Shown here piece after piece: positions 5,876 through 15,223 of a DNA stretch of 20,247 nt. The notes under the pieces were generated by a model, which saw only the letters and a program-made list of their open reading frames with translations, did not search any database and was not told where the DNA came from. The stretch is from contig CAZQEN010000112.1 in the NCBI GenBank assembly GCA_964591605.1, positions 1 through 20,247 of the forward strand, written 5' to 3'. The translations under genes were made by a program, and so were the position numbers. This stretch comes from CAYLLT01 sp964591605 (GTDB taxonomy: Bacteria > Planctomycetota > Phycisphaerae > UBA1845 > PWPN01). Position 1 is the stretch's first letter. Every line of letters starts with the position of its first letter.

Positions 5876-6655
5876 TCATGATCGCGCGCTGGCCTCGCCA
5901 TGGCCAAACGTGAACGCCGACGGGCACAGCTTGCTGAGCACACACTTCTCGCAGAGCGGCTTGCGGGCCGTGCACACGCGGCGCCCGTGCCAGATCAGCG
6001 CGTGGCTCGTGAACGTCCACTCCGCCTGCGGCAACACCTGCATCAGGTCCTGCTCGATCTTGGCGGCGTCCTTCTCGTTCTTGCTTGTCCACGTGAGCGC
6101 CAGCCGATGGGCGAGCCGCCCGACGTGCGTGTCGACCACGACGCCGACGTTCTGCCCGAACCACGTCCCGAGCACGACATTGGCCGTCTTGCGGGCCACA
6201 CCCGGGAGCTGGAGCAGCTCCTCCATCGTCCCCGGCACCTGGCCGCCGAACTCCTCCACGATCTTGCGGCACGCGCCGATGATGCTTTTGGTCTTCTGCC
6301 GGAAAAAGCCCGTGCGGTAGATGAGCTTCTCAACGTCCTGCGGATCGGCCTCGGCGATGGCCCTGGCAGTCGGATACTTCTTCCAGATCTCGGGCGTCAC
6401 CTTGTTCACCGTCTCGTCCGTGGACTGCGCCGAGAGAATCGTGGCGATGAGCAGCTCGATCGCATCCTGGTGGTGCAGTGCGCAGGTCGCGTCGGGATAC
6501 GCCTGATGCAGCTTCGCGACGATCTTGCGCGCCCGCCGTTTCCGGTCCGCCAGACTCTCCCTTGCGGCGGTCAAGGCAGCGGGTGTCGGCGTGATCCGTT
6601 TCGATGCGCTCTTGACGATACGTGAGTTAAGCCCTCGGCTTCCGGCTCTTACCAT
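5876..6655 (-). CDS. nth: Endonuclease III (DNA glycosylase/AP lyase)
   Basis: A base excision repair enzyme that removes oxidised pyrimidines and cleaves abasic sites. The conserved core is complete: LLIATILSAQSTDETVNKV (68-86), the helix-hairpin-helix LPGVARKTANVVL (150-162) with the catalytic lysine K156, the catalytic aspartate D175 in VVDTHVGRL, and the [4Fe-4S] cluster cysteines C228-x6-C235-x2-C238-x5-C244. The 259-aa length exceeds E. coli Nth (211 aa), mostly through an N-terminal basic extension of about 40 residues rich in Arg and Lys. No later ATG precedes the core, so either the extension is real or a GTG/TTG start is used. A weak promoter-like pair (TTGAAT, 18 nt, TTATTT) lies at 6689-6718 on this strand. 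Confidence 0.95.
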   Translation of the reverse strand: MVRAGSRGLNSRIVKSASKRITPTPAALTAARESLADRKRRARKIVAKLHQAYPDATCALHHQDAIELLIATILSAQSTDETVNKVTPEIWKKYPTARAIAEADPQDVEKLIYRTGFFRQKTKSIIGACRKIVEEFGGQVPGTMEELLQLPGVARKTANVVLGTWFGQNVGVVVDTHVGRLAHRLALTWTSKNEKDAAKIEQDLMQVLPQAEWTFTSHALIWHGRRVCTARKPLCEKCVLSKLCPSAFTFGHGEASARS

Positions 6656-6724
6656 GACAGCATGATACCCACGGTGTACGCGCCCGCGAAATAAGCGGCG
6701 TCATGTCCGGGTATTCAACCGTTT

Positions 6725-7510
6725 TCAGGTTGCGCGATGCCGAACCGAAACGACCTTCATGCCCTCGTACGGGACGCCGTTGCCATCGAGCATTCCGGTC
6801 ATGTCAAGCAGTATGCCAACGAACTCGCCCAGGTTCCGCACACAGAACATGGGATAGCACCCACTGCCGAAGCCAGACCTGAACACATGAAAAAACGCTT
6901 GGCCAACACCAACTGGATCGAGGTTCTGGTAATCGGGCCCGCTCATCAACTCAATGGGGTCAAAGCCCTTAGCCCGAAGATCGTCTTGCGCAACCTGCCT
7001 GACGAATGAAGGGTCATAAACACAGATCCGTACCAGATCGGTGGCCACCGCGCCGACGCACTCGTAGTCTGGATCGTCTCCGGCGTCAGCCCATAAAAGG
7101 CGCGCACGAAGAACATGTTCCCCATACGGGCGGCGCAGGCGGACCTGCTGTAATTCGAGCCTGTGGGCCCCTTGGGGGATGCCCTCCACCCGGGTGGAGA
7201 AGTCATTCTGCCATTCGGGGAACTCGCCTGGGTCCGAAAAAGCCAGTGTGCCTGATGGACAGGGAATCGTGCCAACGCGCTGCCAGCCCGGACCCATGAC
7301 CGCGGGAATACGAAGTGTTCTGAGCACCTGTGCCCGCGTGTAGGCGCCGCCAAACAAGCCGGCCTTGAACGGGTCGCGTTGCGGGTAGTACGACCGGCCC
7401 AAGTGCCTTCTCACCGAGTTCAGGGAGATGACCAGGTAGCCTCTGCCCATGATCAGCCCTTGACTCAGCCACTCCCACCAACCGACCGGCGCCTGCTCCG
7501 GAATCTTCAT
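6725..7510 (-). CDS. DUF4241-like protein of unknown function
   Basis: A 261-aa soluble protein. The central and C-terminal parts resemble DUF4241: CPSGTLAFSDP (84-94), the PQGAHRLELQQVRL strand (112-125), and RSGFGSGCYPMFCVRNLGEFVGILLDM (211-237, compare the family's SGWGDGxYPxYxGxDxxGxPVxLVxDF). The first 70 residues are extra and contain GWWEWLSQGLIMGRGYLVISL, which might be a second module. The ATG at 7508-7510 is preferred because GGGGTG sits about 6 nt upstream; a TTG six codons earlier is possible. It begins 33 nt after the UroD-like gene, so the two are probably one operon. The family has no established biochemical role that I can name; assignment is by pattern memory, so moderate. 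Confidence 0.65.
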   Translation of the reverse strand: MKIPEQAPVGWWEWLSQGLIMGRGYLVISLNSVRRHLGRSYYPQRDPFKAGLFGGAYTRAQVLRTLRIPAVMGPGWQRVGTIPCPSGTLAFSDPGEFPEWQNDFSTRVEGIPQGAHRLELQQVRLRRPYGEHVLRARLLWADAGDDPDYECVGAVATDLVRICVYDPSFVRQVAQDDLRAKGFDPIELMSGPDYQNLDPVGVGQAFFHVFRSGFGSGCYPMFCVRNLGEFVGILLDMTGMLDGNGVPYEGMKVVSVRHRAT

Positions 7511-7543
7511 GCTACACCCCGCTGACAAGAACCGCCCCCGTGT

Positions 7544-8533
7544 TCACGATCCGACAGCCCATGGCGCCGACACCACAGTTTCTGCGTAGTTCCCCTCGCA
7601 TCGCCAGACGTTGAGAATCAGTTTGTACCGCTCCAGCCGCATGCCAGTATAGATGCAGTTGCTGGTCGAGAAAATGTATCGGCCGCCGGGCATGCCGTGA
7701 CGGAGTGCGTACCGGGCGGATGCAATGCACTCCTCGTCGGTGCCGGTGTCGAGCAGGCCGCAGTTCACGTTGCCGATCAGGCAGACCCGCTGGCCGACGA
7801 GCCGCTTGACCTCGGCGATGTCCACGCCGCCCTGCGGGTCGAGCGAGTGCAGGGCGTGCGGCTCGCCCAGCAGCAGGCGATCGAGAATCGGCATGATGTT
7901 GCCATCGGTGTGCTTGATGACGTAAAAACCCTGCCGGCGGTAGCCGCGGATCAAGTCGGCCAGGTACGGCGTGATGAACTCATCGAACCACTCGGGTGAA
8001 AAGAACGGGCCGGTGTTGAAGCAGTAGTCGTCGCACAGGGCCAGGCCATCCAGCCCGGCGTGGCGGCGGAACTTCTCGCCCTGGCGCAGGCGGGCCTCGA
8101 CCCGGCGCCGGGCCTGGTCCTTCATCTTCTGCGGGTGGTCCTGAAACTGCCCGCAGAACTCGAGCATGTCGCCGCCGCAGGGAATCGCGTACGTCGCGTC
8201 GCCGTGCATCATGAGAAAATACTCTTCCCCGCTGATGGCCCGGACCGCGTCGATCAGGCGCATCATGTCCTCATCGTCGGGCAGCCCGCCGTGGATGAAG
8301 ATCGCCGAGTGCTCGAAACGTCGGGCGGTCAAAACATAGATTTCGGCCATGTCGCGCAGGTGCAGGTCCTGCTCAGTCCGCGACATCTGCCCCCACTGGC
8401 CGTAGTTGCGCTGCGTCGGATGTACCCTTCCGAATGCTTCCATAGTCAGAAAGAACACCAGCTCGAAATGCGGCACGCGCCCGGTGAGGGGGCGGCCTTC
8501 GAGTGCGGCGATAAAGCGCTGGCGGGGCGTCAT
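7544..8533 (-). CDS. UroD-fold protein (uroporphyrinogen decarboxylase/corrinoid methyltransferase superfamily), not HemE
   Basis: A 329-aa TIM-barrel protein of the URO-D superfamily. It starts with the usual MTPRQRFIAALEGRPLTGRVPHFE, and shows FIHGGLPDDEDMMRLIDAVR (79-98), DGLALCDDYCFNTGPFFSPEWFDEF (162-186), KHTDGNIMPILD (207-218), LIGNVNCGLLDTG (252-264) and RYIFSTSNCIYTGM (285-298). It lacks the HemE motif PVWxMRQAGR, so it should not make coproporphyrinogen. In corrinoid/CoM methyltransferases (MtaA, MtbA, CmuA) the equivalent segment is HxC and binds zinc; here it is HTD, so the zinc cysteine is missing. The substrate is therefore unknown. GGAGG lies about 6 nt before the ATG. It precedes the DUF4241-like gene in a likely operon. 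Confidence 0.8.
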   Translation of the reverse strand: MTPRQRFIAALEGRPLTGRVPHFELVFFLTMEAFGRVHPTQRNYGQWGQMSRTEQDLHLRDMAEIYVLTARRFEHSAIFIHGGLPDDEDMMRLIDAVRAISGEEYFLMMHGDATYAIPCGGDMLEFCGQFQDHPQKMKDQARRRVEARLRQGEKFRRHAGLDGLALCDDYCFNTGPFFSPEWFDEFITPYLADLIRGYRRQGFYVIKHTDGNIMPILDRLLLGEPHALHSLDPQGGVDIAEVKRLVGQRVCLIGNVNCGLLDTGTDEECIASARYALRHGMPGGRYIFSTSNCIYTGMRLERYKLILNVWRCEGNYAETVVSAPWAVGS

Positions 8534-8904
8534 GCGGGCCTCCGGGGAATCCCCTCTGTGCCATCAACCGCTCCCGGCCCGGAGCGCCGCCCAATGTAAC
8601 ATCCCGCCGGAGCCCGCTACAATCCGCCGCGAGCGGCCGGCGTACCGGGCGAAGCGGCTGGCCGAGGCTGTGGCGACTGAGGCCGCATGCCGAGCCCGTT
8701 ACCACGGCCCGGCCTCACGCGGAGCGTCTTGGAGTGCGGCGGCCGCGACGCCGCTTTGGCTCCCGGTGGACTCCACCGCGCCCGGTGCCGTTCGAACCAC
8801 GAGGGATACGCGCTCCGAATCCAAAGCGGCTCCGCCGCAATCCACAGCGGCGTCACAGCCGCCGCACTCCAAAAAGGTGACCGTCCACAGGGAGGTACGA
8901 GTCA
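8534..8904. other. Divergent intergenic region with a MITE-like repeat
   Basis: 371 nt separate the UroD-like gene (minus) from the prolyl oligopeptidase gene (plus). The right-hand part holds the inverted-repeat element at 8729-8872. The left part is GC-rich with no RNA gene or clear coding signal. A lone plus-strand TACAAT at about 8613-8618 is a possible -10 box without a convincing -35. The only strong local signal is the GGGAGGT ribosome site at 8890-8896 for the oligopeptidase. Confidence 0.4.
8729..8872. repeat. MITE-like element with 31-bp terminal inverted repeats (LECGGxDAA family)
   Basis: The left end (8729-8759, starting TTGGAGTGCGGCGGCC) and the reverse complement of the right end (8842-8872) match at 28 of 31 positions. 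The element is 144 nt, non-coding, and translates in silico to LECGGRDAAL-type strings that I have come to associate with planctomycete repeats. A second partial copy of the end sequence, CCAAAGCGGCTCCGCCGC, begins at 8821. The element ends 18 nt before the ribosome site of the oligopeptidase gene. Confidence 0.7.
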
Positions 8905-11019
<2,115 letters not shown>

Positions 11020-11054
11020 CCTGTGGTCGAAAAGTACAAACACGAGAAGCTTTC

Positions 11055-11122
11055 ACCACGAAGACACGAAGGCACGAAGAACGAGGATGTAATTCCTCTT
11101 CGTGCCTTCGTGTCTTCGTGGT
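11055..11122. repeat. Perfect 26-bp inverted repeat (CACGAAG family) between convergent genes
   Basis: The left arm 11055-11080 (starts ACCACGAAGACACGAAGG) and right arm 11097-11122 are exact reverse complements, with a 16-nt loop. Inside each arm a CACGAAG-type heptamer recurs (CACGAAGA, CACGAAGG, CACGAAGA). It lies between the 3' ends of the oligopeptidase and the MBL hydrolase genes and could stop transcription from both sides. The same CACGAAGACACGAAGG string is one I recognise as a dispersed repeat in several high-GC genomes. No T-run follows. Confidence 0.75.
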
Positions 11123-11205
11123 TCATCGGGCCGGGTTCGAGCTGCCTTCCATGTCCGCCGAAAAGAGGGATGAGCGATCGGAAATGGCGGCGCTCCTCTT
11201 TGACT

Positions 11206-12123
11206 TCATGACTCCGGCCACGGCTCGTCCAGCGGCAGGATCATCCCGTGCCGCGCCACGCGAACATCCAGCTCCGGCGCATGGCGATGCACCACATCGG
11301 CCAGTTCCGCATACGTCAGCGGGCGCGGCACCTCGGATTTCGGGTGCCGTGAGTCCTCAAAGCCCGAATAGTGGATCAGGTACGTACGCCGCGGCTGCCA
11401 CCGGCGGACCAGATCCAGGGCATCGAGGATCGACTGATGCCCCGTGTCCGGATTTCGGTTCCAGGTGTTCGCTTCGATGAAACACACGTCGGCACCCCGC
11501 CACGCCGGATGGCCCGGATCGACCACCCGCAGCAGATCACAGGTCAGAATCACCTTGAGCGGCCGACCGTCGACCGCGAGCGACGGCGCCGCCTCCACGA
11601 TGAAACCGACCGCCCCCGGCGCCGTGCTGCCGTGCTCGACGCTCATCGGCGTGACGCGCACGTCGCCCAGCGTCACCAGCTCGCCCGCAGCGATAGGCCG
11701 GTGGACGATCGCCTTGTCCACGAGCCACGGAAACAGCCGCCCCGGCCCAAGATCCCAGCACGGCCGGGCGCAGTACACGGGCAGCGGCCGCGGCTGTTCC
11801 GGCCGCCCGTTCCGCCGCACCGCGCTGGCCAGCCAGTCCAGGTGCGCCACGTGGTCGAAATGCGAATGGCTCAGCAGCACCTCGTGCACGACGTGAACGT
11901 CGTGCGTCCGCTCGAACTCGAGCAGCGACTGGCAGACCCCCAGCCCGACATCCACCAGAGAGTGCCGCAGCAGGGCCCTTTCGGCCGACCACTGCAGGAC
12001 CGAATACGAGACGTTGGCCATCCGGTACGGGTCGCCCCCGCGAAGCTCGTTGCAGTGCGCGCACGCATGGCCGAATTCCGCCATCCAGGCGCTGCAGACC
12101 CCGTTCACCCGCAATCCGAACAT
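11206..12123 (-). CDS. Metallo-beta-lactamase-fold hydrolase, PhnP/PqqB-like
   Basis: A 305-aa metal-dependent hydrolase, presumably a phosphodiesterase. The metal motif is HSHFDH (86-91). An N-terminal CAHC pair (C21, C24) resembles the structural cysteines in PhnP. Other MBL elements are LVDVGLG (57-62), VEHGST, the ILTCDLLR metal aspartate, and a late LIHYSGFED histidine. PhnP cleaves ribose cyclic phosphate in phosphonate breakdown, but no phn genes are nearby, so the substrate is unknown. I chose the ATG at 12121-12123 because it starts directly at the conserved MFGLRVNGVCSA; a GTG 11 codons upstream is possible. It is divergent from the 12268 gene with a 144-nt gap and convergent with the oligopeptidase. 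Confidence 0.82.
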   Translation of the reverse strand: MFGLRVNGVCSAWMAEFGHACAHCNELRGGDPYRMANVSYSVLQWSAERALLRHSLVDVGLGVCQSLLEFERTHDVHVVHEVLLSHSHFDHVAHLDWLASAVRRNGRPEQPRPLPVYCARPCWDLGPGRLFPWLVDKAIVHRPIAAGELVTLGDVRVTPMSVEHGSTAPGAVGFIVEAAPSLAVDGRPLKVILTCDLLRVVDPGHPAWRGADVCFIEANTWNRNPDTGHQSILDALDLVRRWQPRRTYLIHYSGFEDSRHPKSEVPRPLTYAELADVVHRHAPELDVRVARHGMILPLDEPWPES

Positions 12124-12267
12124 GAAAAAGCCCCGCCCATACCGGTCCGGCCACACCCGGCGGCCGCGATCGCGCCCGTTTTTGCTGCAGGTGCGGTGTA
12201 AACTCGGCCGATCTGCACGTCAAGCAGGCGCAGCGCGCCAATCCCGCCGGGCAGAAAGGACACGGCC

Positions 12268-12888
12268 GTGCAACTCCTGGTCAACGACGAGCCTCGGGCA
12301 ATCCGGATCGAGCCCCGCCAGACCCTGCGGCAGGTGGCGCAGTCCATCTGTCGCGATGGCGATGCAAAACACTGCCTCATCGTGTCGGTGGAGTGCGATG
12401 GGCAGACCGTCCCGCTGGAACGGCTGGATTCCGCTCTGGACACGCCAGCCGAGCAGTACCAGCAGGTTGCGTTTCAGACACAGCCCATGGTCGGACTCAT
12501 CGCCCAGAGTCTGGGCGAGGCGATCGCCGTTTTTCGCGCTGCCAATCACACCCGAATCGAGGTCGCCGATCTGCTCGCGGCCAGACAGCAGAAGTCGGCC
12601 CTGGAGAATCTCGGACGGCTGCTGGGTGACTGGAAACAGGTTCAGGAAACGATCGCCCTGGTGCTCCAGGCCATCGGCCCCCAGGGGGAAGACCCGATCG
12701 ACAACGGCCGCACGATTCAGAATGTGCTCGGCGACATCACCCGGCAACTTCGTGATCTGAAAGCCGCCCTGGAAGCCGGCGATCTCGTCCTCGTCGGCGA
12801 CATCCTTCGGTTCGAGCTGGAGGGACCTTTTGAGGACTGGATCGCTGCGATGGAAGGGCTGCTTCGATCCCAGGCGACCGTCTCATAA
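12268..12888 (+). CDS. Unrecognised 206-aa soluble protein
   Basis: I do not recognise this family. The protein begins with a beta-rich segment (MQLLVNDEPRAIRIEPRQTLRQVAQSI, then HCLIVSVECDGQTVPLERLD; residues 1-55), a pattern compatible with a ubiquitin-like or BofC-like fold but not diagnostic. Residues about 75-200 are predicted helical, with SALENLGRLLGDWKQVQETIALVLQAI and a C-terminal acidic helix pair, GDILRFELEGPFEDWIAAMEGLL. No signal peptide, membrane span or cysteine motif is visible. The start is GTG with AGAAAGGA about 8 nt before it. Codon use and GC match the neighbours, so it is a real gene. It is monocistronic and divergent from the MBL hydrolase. Confidence 0.75.
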   Translation: MQLLVNDEPRAIRIEPRQTLRQVAQSICRDGDAKHCLIVSVECDGQTVPLERLDSALDTPAEQYQQVAFQTQPMVGLIAQSLGEAIAVFRAANHTRIEVADLLAARQQKSALENLGRLLGDWKQVQETIALVLQAIGPQGEDPIDNGRTIQNVLGDITRQLRDLKAALEAGDLVLVGDILRFELEGPFEDWIAAMEGLLRSQATVS

Positions 12889-13000
12889 GCAGACCCGACC
12901 ACTCCTCGCATAACCGGCACCCGCCGGGCCGTCATCCCAGTGGAGTACCTCCGGATCGGCTGAAATCCGCTCCGAACGCACCTCCCGCCACACCGCGCAA

Positions 13001-13035
13001 GAAAACGGGGCCAGCCCTTGCGAGAGCCGGCCCCG
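13001..13035 (-). terminator. Rho-independent terminator of the dockerin-protein gene
   Basis: On the minus strand the hairpin CGGGGCCGGC / GCTGGCCCCG (13006-13035) has a 10-bp stem with one G-U pair and a 10-nt loop, followed by TTTTCTTG. It lies 28 nt after the stop codon of the gene ending at 13063. This is a textbook intrinsic terminator. Confidence 0.88.
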
Positions 13036-13062
13036 CTGAGTCATCTCACGACGGGTGACACG

Positions 13063-14775
13063 TCACGGACAGACGTTGTGATCGAGCTGCGACTTCGCAG
13101 CCATCACGTCGGCGTTCTCGATGAGCCCGTTCCGGTCCAGATCGGCCCACGGGCTGTCAGCCACGGGGGTTCCGACCCGCGCCTTGACGCACAGAACGTC
13201 GGACAGGGTCACGATCCCGCCGGCCATCGGATTCGCATCGCCGTACAGATTCCGGAACGTGCAGTTGACATCCCCGCCGATGGGCAGACCCAGCTCATAG
13301 TCACCGACGATCTCACCGCTCAGATCGATCGTGTAGCAGAGCTGATCCGGCAGCCCGCTTGCATACTCGATTCGCAGCGTCCGATCGGCGTTCACGAAGC
13401 TGAGTGCGGTCGAGGGATACGAATTACTGTCGGAGCCAACAGCCATGATCGGGCTGAATGGGTCAAAGAGGCCGCACTCACGATCAAAATCGATCTCAAT
13501 CAGCCGGACGCCGCCCTGCCGCGGCTCGGTCGTCGTGCTGGTCGAGCTCAGAGCCAGGGGTAACGAAGCCCCGTGCGACAGAACCGTCCGCCAGGCCGTG
13601 ATCTGAGCGGGAGCCGTGACGTGGAACTCCCAGACGTCGCCGGTGGTGATGGCGGCCTCAAGGTTTCGCTCGTCGATTCGCCAGTAATAGTGCCCGGTGC
13701 CCAGAACGCCCGCATTGTAGGTCGTACCGGCCTGATTCGTGCTGACAGAGGGTGGCGGATTCGTCGTACCGAAGTACACATCATGACCCGTTGAATTGCT
13801 TCCTGCGGTCCAGGACAGAACGACGGGGCTGGTGGTAATGAGCGGCGTCGCTCCCGCCGAGTCGTGCGGAGGATTGGGATTGGTCGCCTTGCCCGCGAGC
13901 GGGTTGCCGATCTCGAACGTGATCGTATCGCCCGTTGTGGTATCCGCCGCCGTTGCGAACGAGTTCTGGTTCTGATTCAGATTCAGGTCGCCCCGCAGCA
14001 CGTTGTTGCCGGCGGCCGGAATCACCTTGAGAACGTAGGTACCCATGGGCAGTCCCGTCAGATCCAGCTGCCCCTCGCAAATGGCCATATCAGGCGTGAT
14101 GCCCGCAGTGATGTTCATGCCCAGGCCGGGCGTCGTCTTGCCCGTTCCCGACGCGAGCCACGCGTTGTAGCCGGCGCCCATCCCGATCAGTTTCCCTGGC
14201 TCAGGCGTCGGATAGGTGGCCGACTTCAGGCGGTCCGCCGATCCATCCACTCCCCCGCACAGCGGGCCGCCCGTATAACCGCCCGCCGGAGGCGTGCCGA
14301 ACGACTGATCCACCACGCGGCCCGGCCCCGACGAGATCAGGTTGAACGAAAACGCAAAGGCCGCCGCCGCCAGCAGATCACCGTTCTGCCCGTCGTTGAT
14401 CGTGCTCTTGAACACCGGACCCGTCACCGGCGGACCGGCCTCAGAACCCGAATGCAGCTCCAGGTCGAACACGAAATTCGCGACGCCCTTCACCGTGGAG
14501 CCCGCACCGTTGCCGTTTTGCTGTACGCCGCCGCAGCCCAGGCGGATCGCCCAGGTCGCCAGCGAGTTCGGCGCGAAGATCTGCCCGTCCGACGTGCTGC
14601 CCGGCGTAAAGTACTGACGCGAACCCGCCTTGTACGCAGATGCGTGGTTGTCGCCACCCATCTCCAGAGTGAAACTCACATTGCTCTGGGCCAGTGCCTG
14701 ACTGACCAGGAACGACGCGATCACACCGGTAATCCCCACCGTACTCATCCTGACCTCCCGAAACGACCGCATCAT
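13063..14775 (-). CDS. Secreted protein with dockerin-like C-terminus
   Basis: A 570-aa exported protein of unknown substrate. The N-terminus MMRSFREVRMSTVGITGVIASFLVSQALAQ is a signal peptide with probable cleavage after ALA. Residues 31-290 form an unrecognised extracellular domain rich in Gly, Ser, Asn and Thr. Residues 304-385 contain DSAGATPLITTSPVVLSWTAG and HDVYFGT, then GHYYWRIDERN (361-371), a fibronectin-III-like module common in planctomycete secreted proteins. Residues 501-565 look like a dockerin: GDVN, GDANPMAGGIVTLSDVLCVK and ADLDRNGLIENADVMAAKSQL carry calcium-loop-like Asp/Asn patterns. No enzyme motif is seen. AAGGAG precedes the ATGATG start; an ATG at 14748 with GGGAGGT is an alternative. 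A strong terminator follows. Confidence 0.88.
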   Translation of the reverse strand: MMRSFREVRMSTVGITGVIASFLVSQALAQSNVSFTLEMGGDNHASAYKAGSRQYFTPGSTSDGQIFAPNSLATWAIRLGCGGVQQNGNGAGSTVKGVANFVFDLELHSGSEAGPPVTGPVFKSTINDGQNGDLLAAAAFAFSFNLISSGPGRVVDQSFGTPPAGGYTGGPLCGGVDGSADRLKSATYPTPEPGKLIGMGAGYNAWLASGTGKTTPGLGMNITAGITPDMAICEGQLDLTGLPMGTYVLKVIPAAGNNVLRGDLNLNQNQNSFATAADTTTGDTITFEIGNPLAGKATNPNPPHDSAGATPLITTSPVVLSWTAGSNSTGHDVYFGTTNPPPSVSTNQAGTTYNAGVLGTGHYYWRIDERNLEAAITTGDVWEFHVTAPAQITAWRTVLSHGASLPLALSSTSTTTEPRQGGVRLIEIDFDRECGLFDPFSPIMAVGSDSNSYPSTALSFVNADRTLRIEYASGLPDQLCYTIDLSGEIVGDYELGLPIGGDVNCTFRNLYGDANPMAGGIVTLSDVLCVKARVGTPVADSPWADLDRNGLIENADVMAAKSQLDHNVCP

Positions 14776-14986
14776 GTGCTCCTTTGTTCTTGTTCGCGGG
14801 GCATATCGGCCTGCTGTTCCCGCCGACTCACCTCTGCAGCGACCGACCGCATGCTGAGACGAAATGAACGCAGCTGCGGTTTGCGGTCCAGGAATCCCCA
14901 AGTTTTGAGGAGTTCGCGGGGCGAGCAAGGGCTACTACACTCGGGCACCCTTCGCCCCGGCTCGCGACTCTGCCGTCTCAACCGCA

Positions 14987-15014
14987 ATTATAACGGAACG
15001 GGTACCCATTGCAA
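14987..15014 (-). promoter_or_regulatory. Proximal sigma-70 promoter of the secreted-protein gene
   Basis: Minus strand TTGCAA (15009-15014), 16-nt spacer, TATAAT (14987-14992). Transcription would begin near 14980, giving a leader of about 205 nt. Confidence 0.55.
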
Positions 15015-15087
15015 GCGCGTTTTCCGAACGGATTCACCCTCCGCCCCTAATTGATGTAACCCTCGGAGATTCAGGTTGTTATGCCAC

Positions 15088-15103
15088 TTGCCCCCAGGGG
15101 CAA
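15088..15103. promoter_or_regulatory. Perfect palindrome between two promoters
   Basis: TTGCCCC-CA-GGGGCAA, a 7-bp perfect inverted repeat with a 2-nt centre, between the distal (15137-15165) and proximal (14987-15014) promoters. The symmetry and spacing suit a dimeric DNA-binding regulator, or a hairpin in the distal transcript. The bound factor is unknown. Confidence 0.45.
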
Positions 15104-15136
15104 AAACGACGTAAGTCCTGCTCTCCGCAGCATCCG

Positions 15137-15165
15137 ATTATATCCCGCTGGTCACAACGTGTCAT
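15137..15165 (-). promoter_or_regulatory. Distal sigma-70 promoter
   Basis: Minus strand ATGACA (15160-15165), 17-nt spacer, TATAAT (15137-15142), five of six and six of six matches. It would start near 15130, either producing a leader of about 355 nt for the secreted-protein gene or a separate short RNA. Confidence 0.65.
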
Positions 15166-15168
15166 TTC

Positions 15169-15187
15169 AAAAGCGGTTTTTTGCCGC
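15169..15187 (-). terminator. Weak terminator-like hairpin after the ferredoxin gene
   Basis: Minus strand GCGGCAAAAAACCGCTTTT: a 4-bp GCGG/CCGC stem, A-rich loop, then TTTT, 37 nt past the ferredoxin stop. The stem is short, so efficiency is doubtful. Ending the ferredoxin transcript here, immediately before a new promoter, makes sense of the layout. Confidence 0.45.
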
Positions 15188-15223
15188 CCACCCGAGACTG
15201 GAGCACCCGATCTGCATATACCT

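Larger units (their letters stand above)
14776..15223. other. Long intergenic region with promoters and a structured leader
   Basis: 448 nt lie between the ferredoxin stop and the secreted-protein start, both on the minus strand. From right to left it holds a weak terminator, two promoter candidates, a perfect palindrome and about 200 nt of leader rich in inverted repeats (GGGGCGA/TCGCCCC around 14917-14957; GACCGCA/TGCGGTC around 14844-14889). No standard riboswitch core was recognised. Confidence 0.5.

Noticed and set aside
7544..8533. HemE (uroporphyrinogen decarboxylase proper)
   Set aside because: The HemE motif PVWxMRQAGR and the matching substrate-site residues are absent.
14776..14990. 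Cyclic-di-GMP, cobalamin or molybdenum cofactor riboswitch
   Set aside because: The leader is structured, but I could not find the conserved core motifs of these classes.
13864..15054. Plus-strand frame of 396 codons
   Set aside because: Antisense to the secreted protein, rich in Arg and without recognisable domains.
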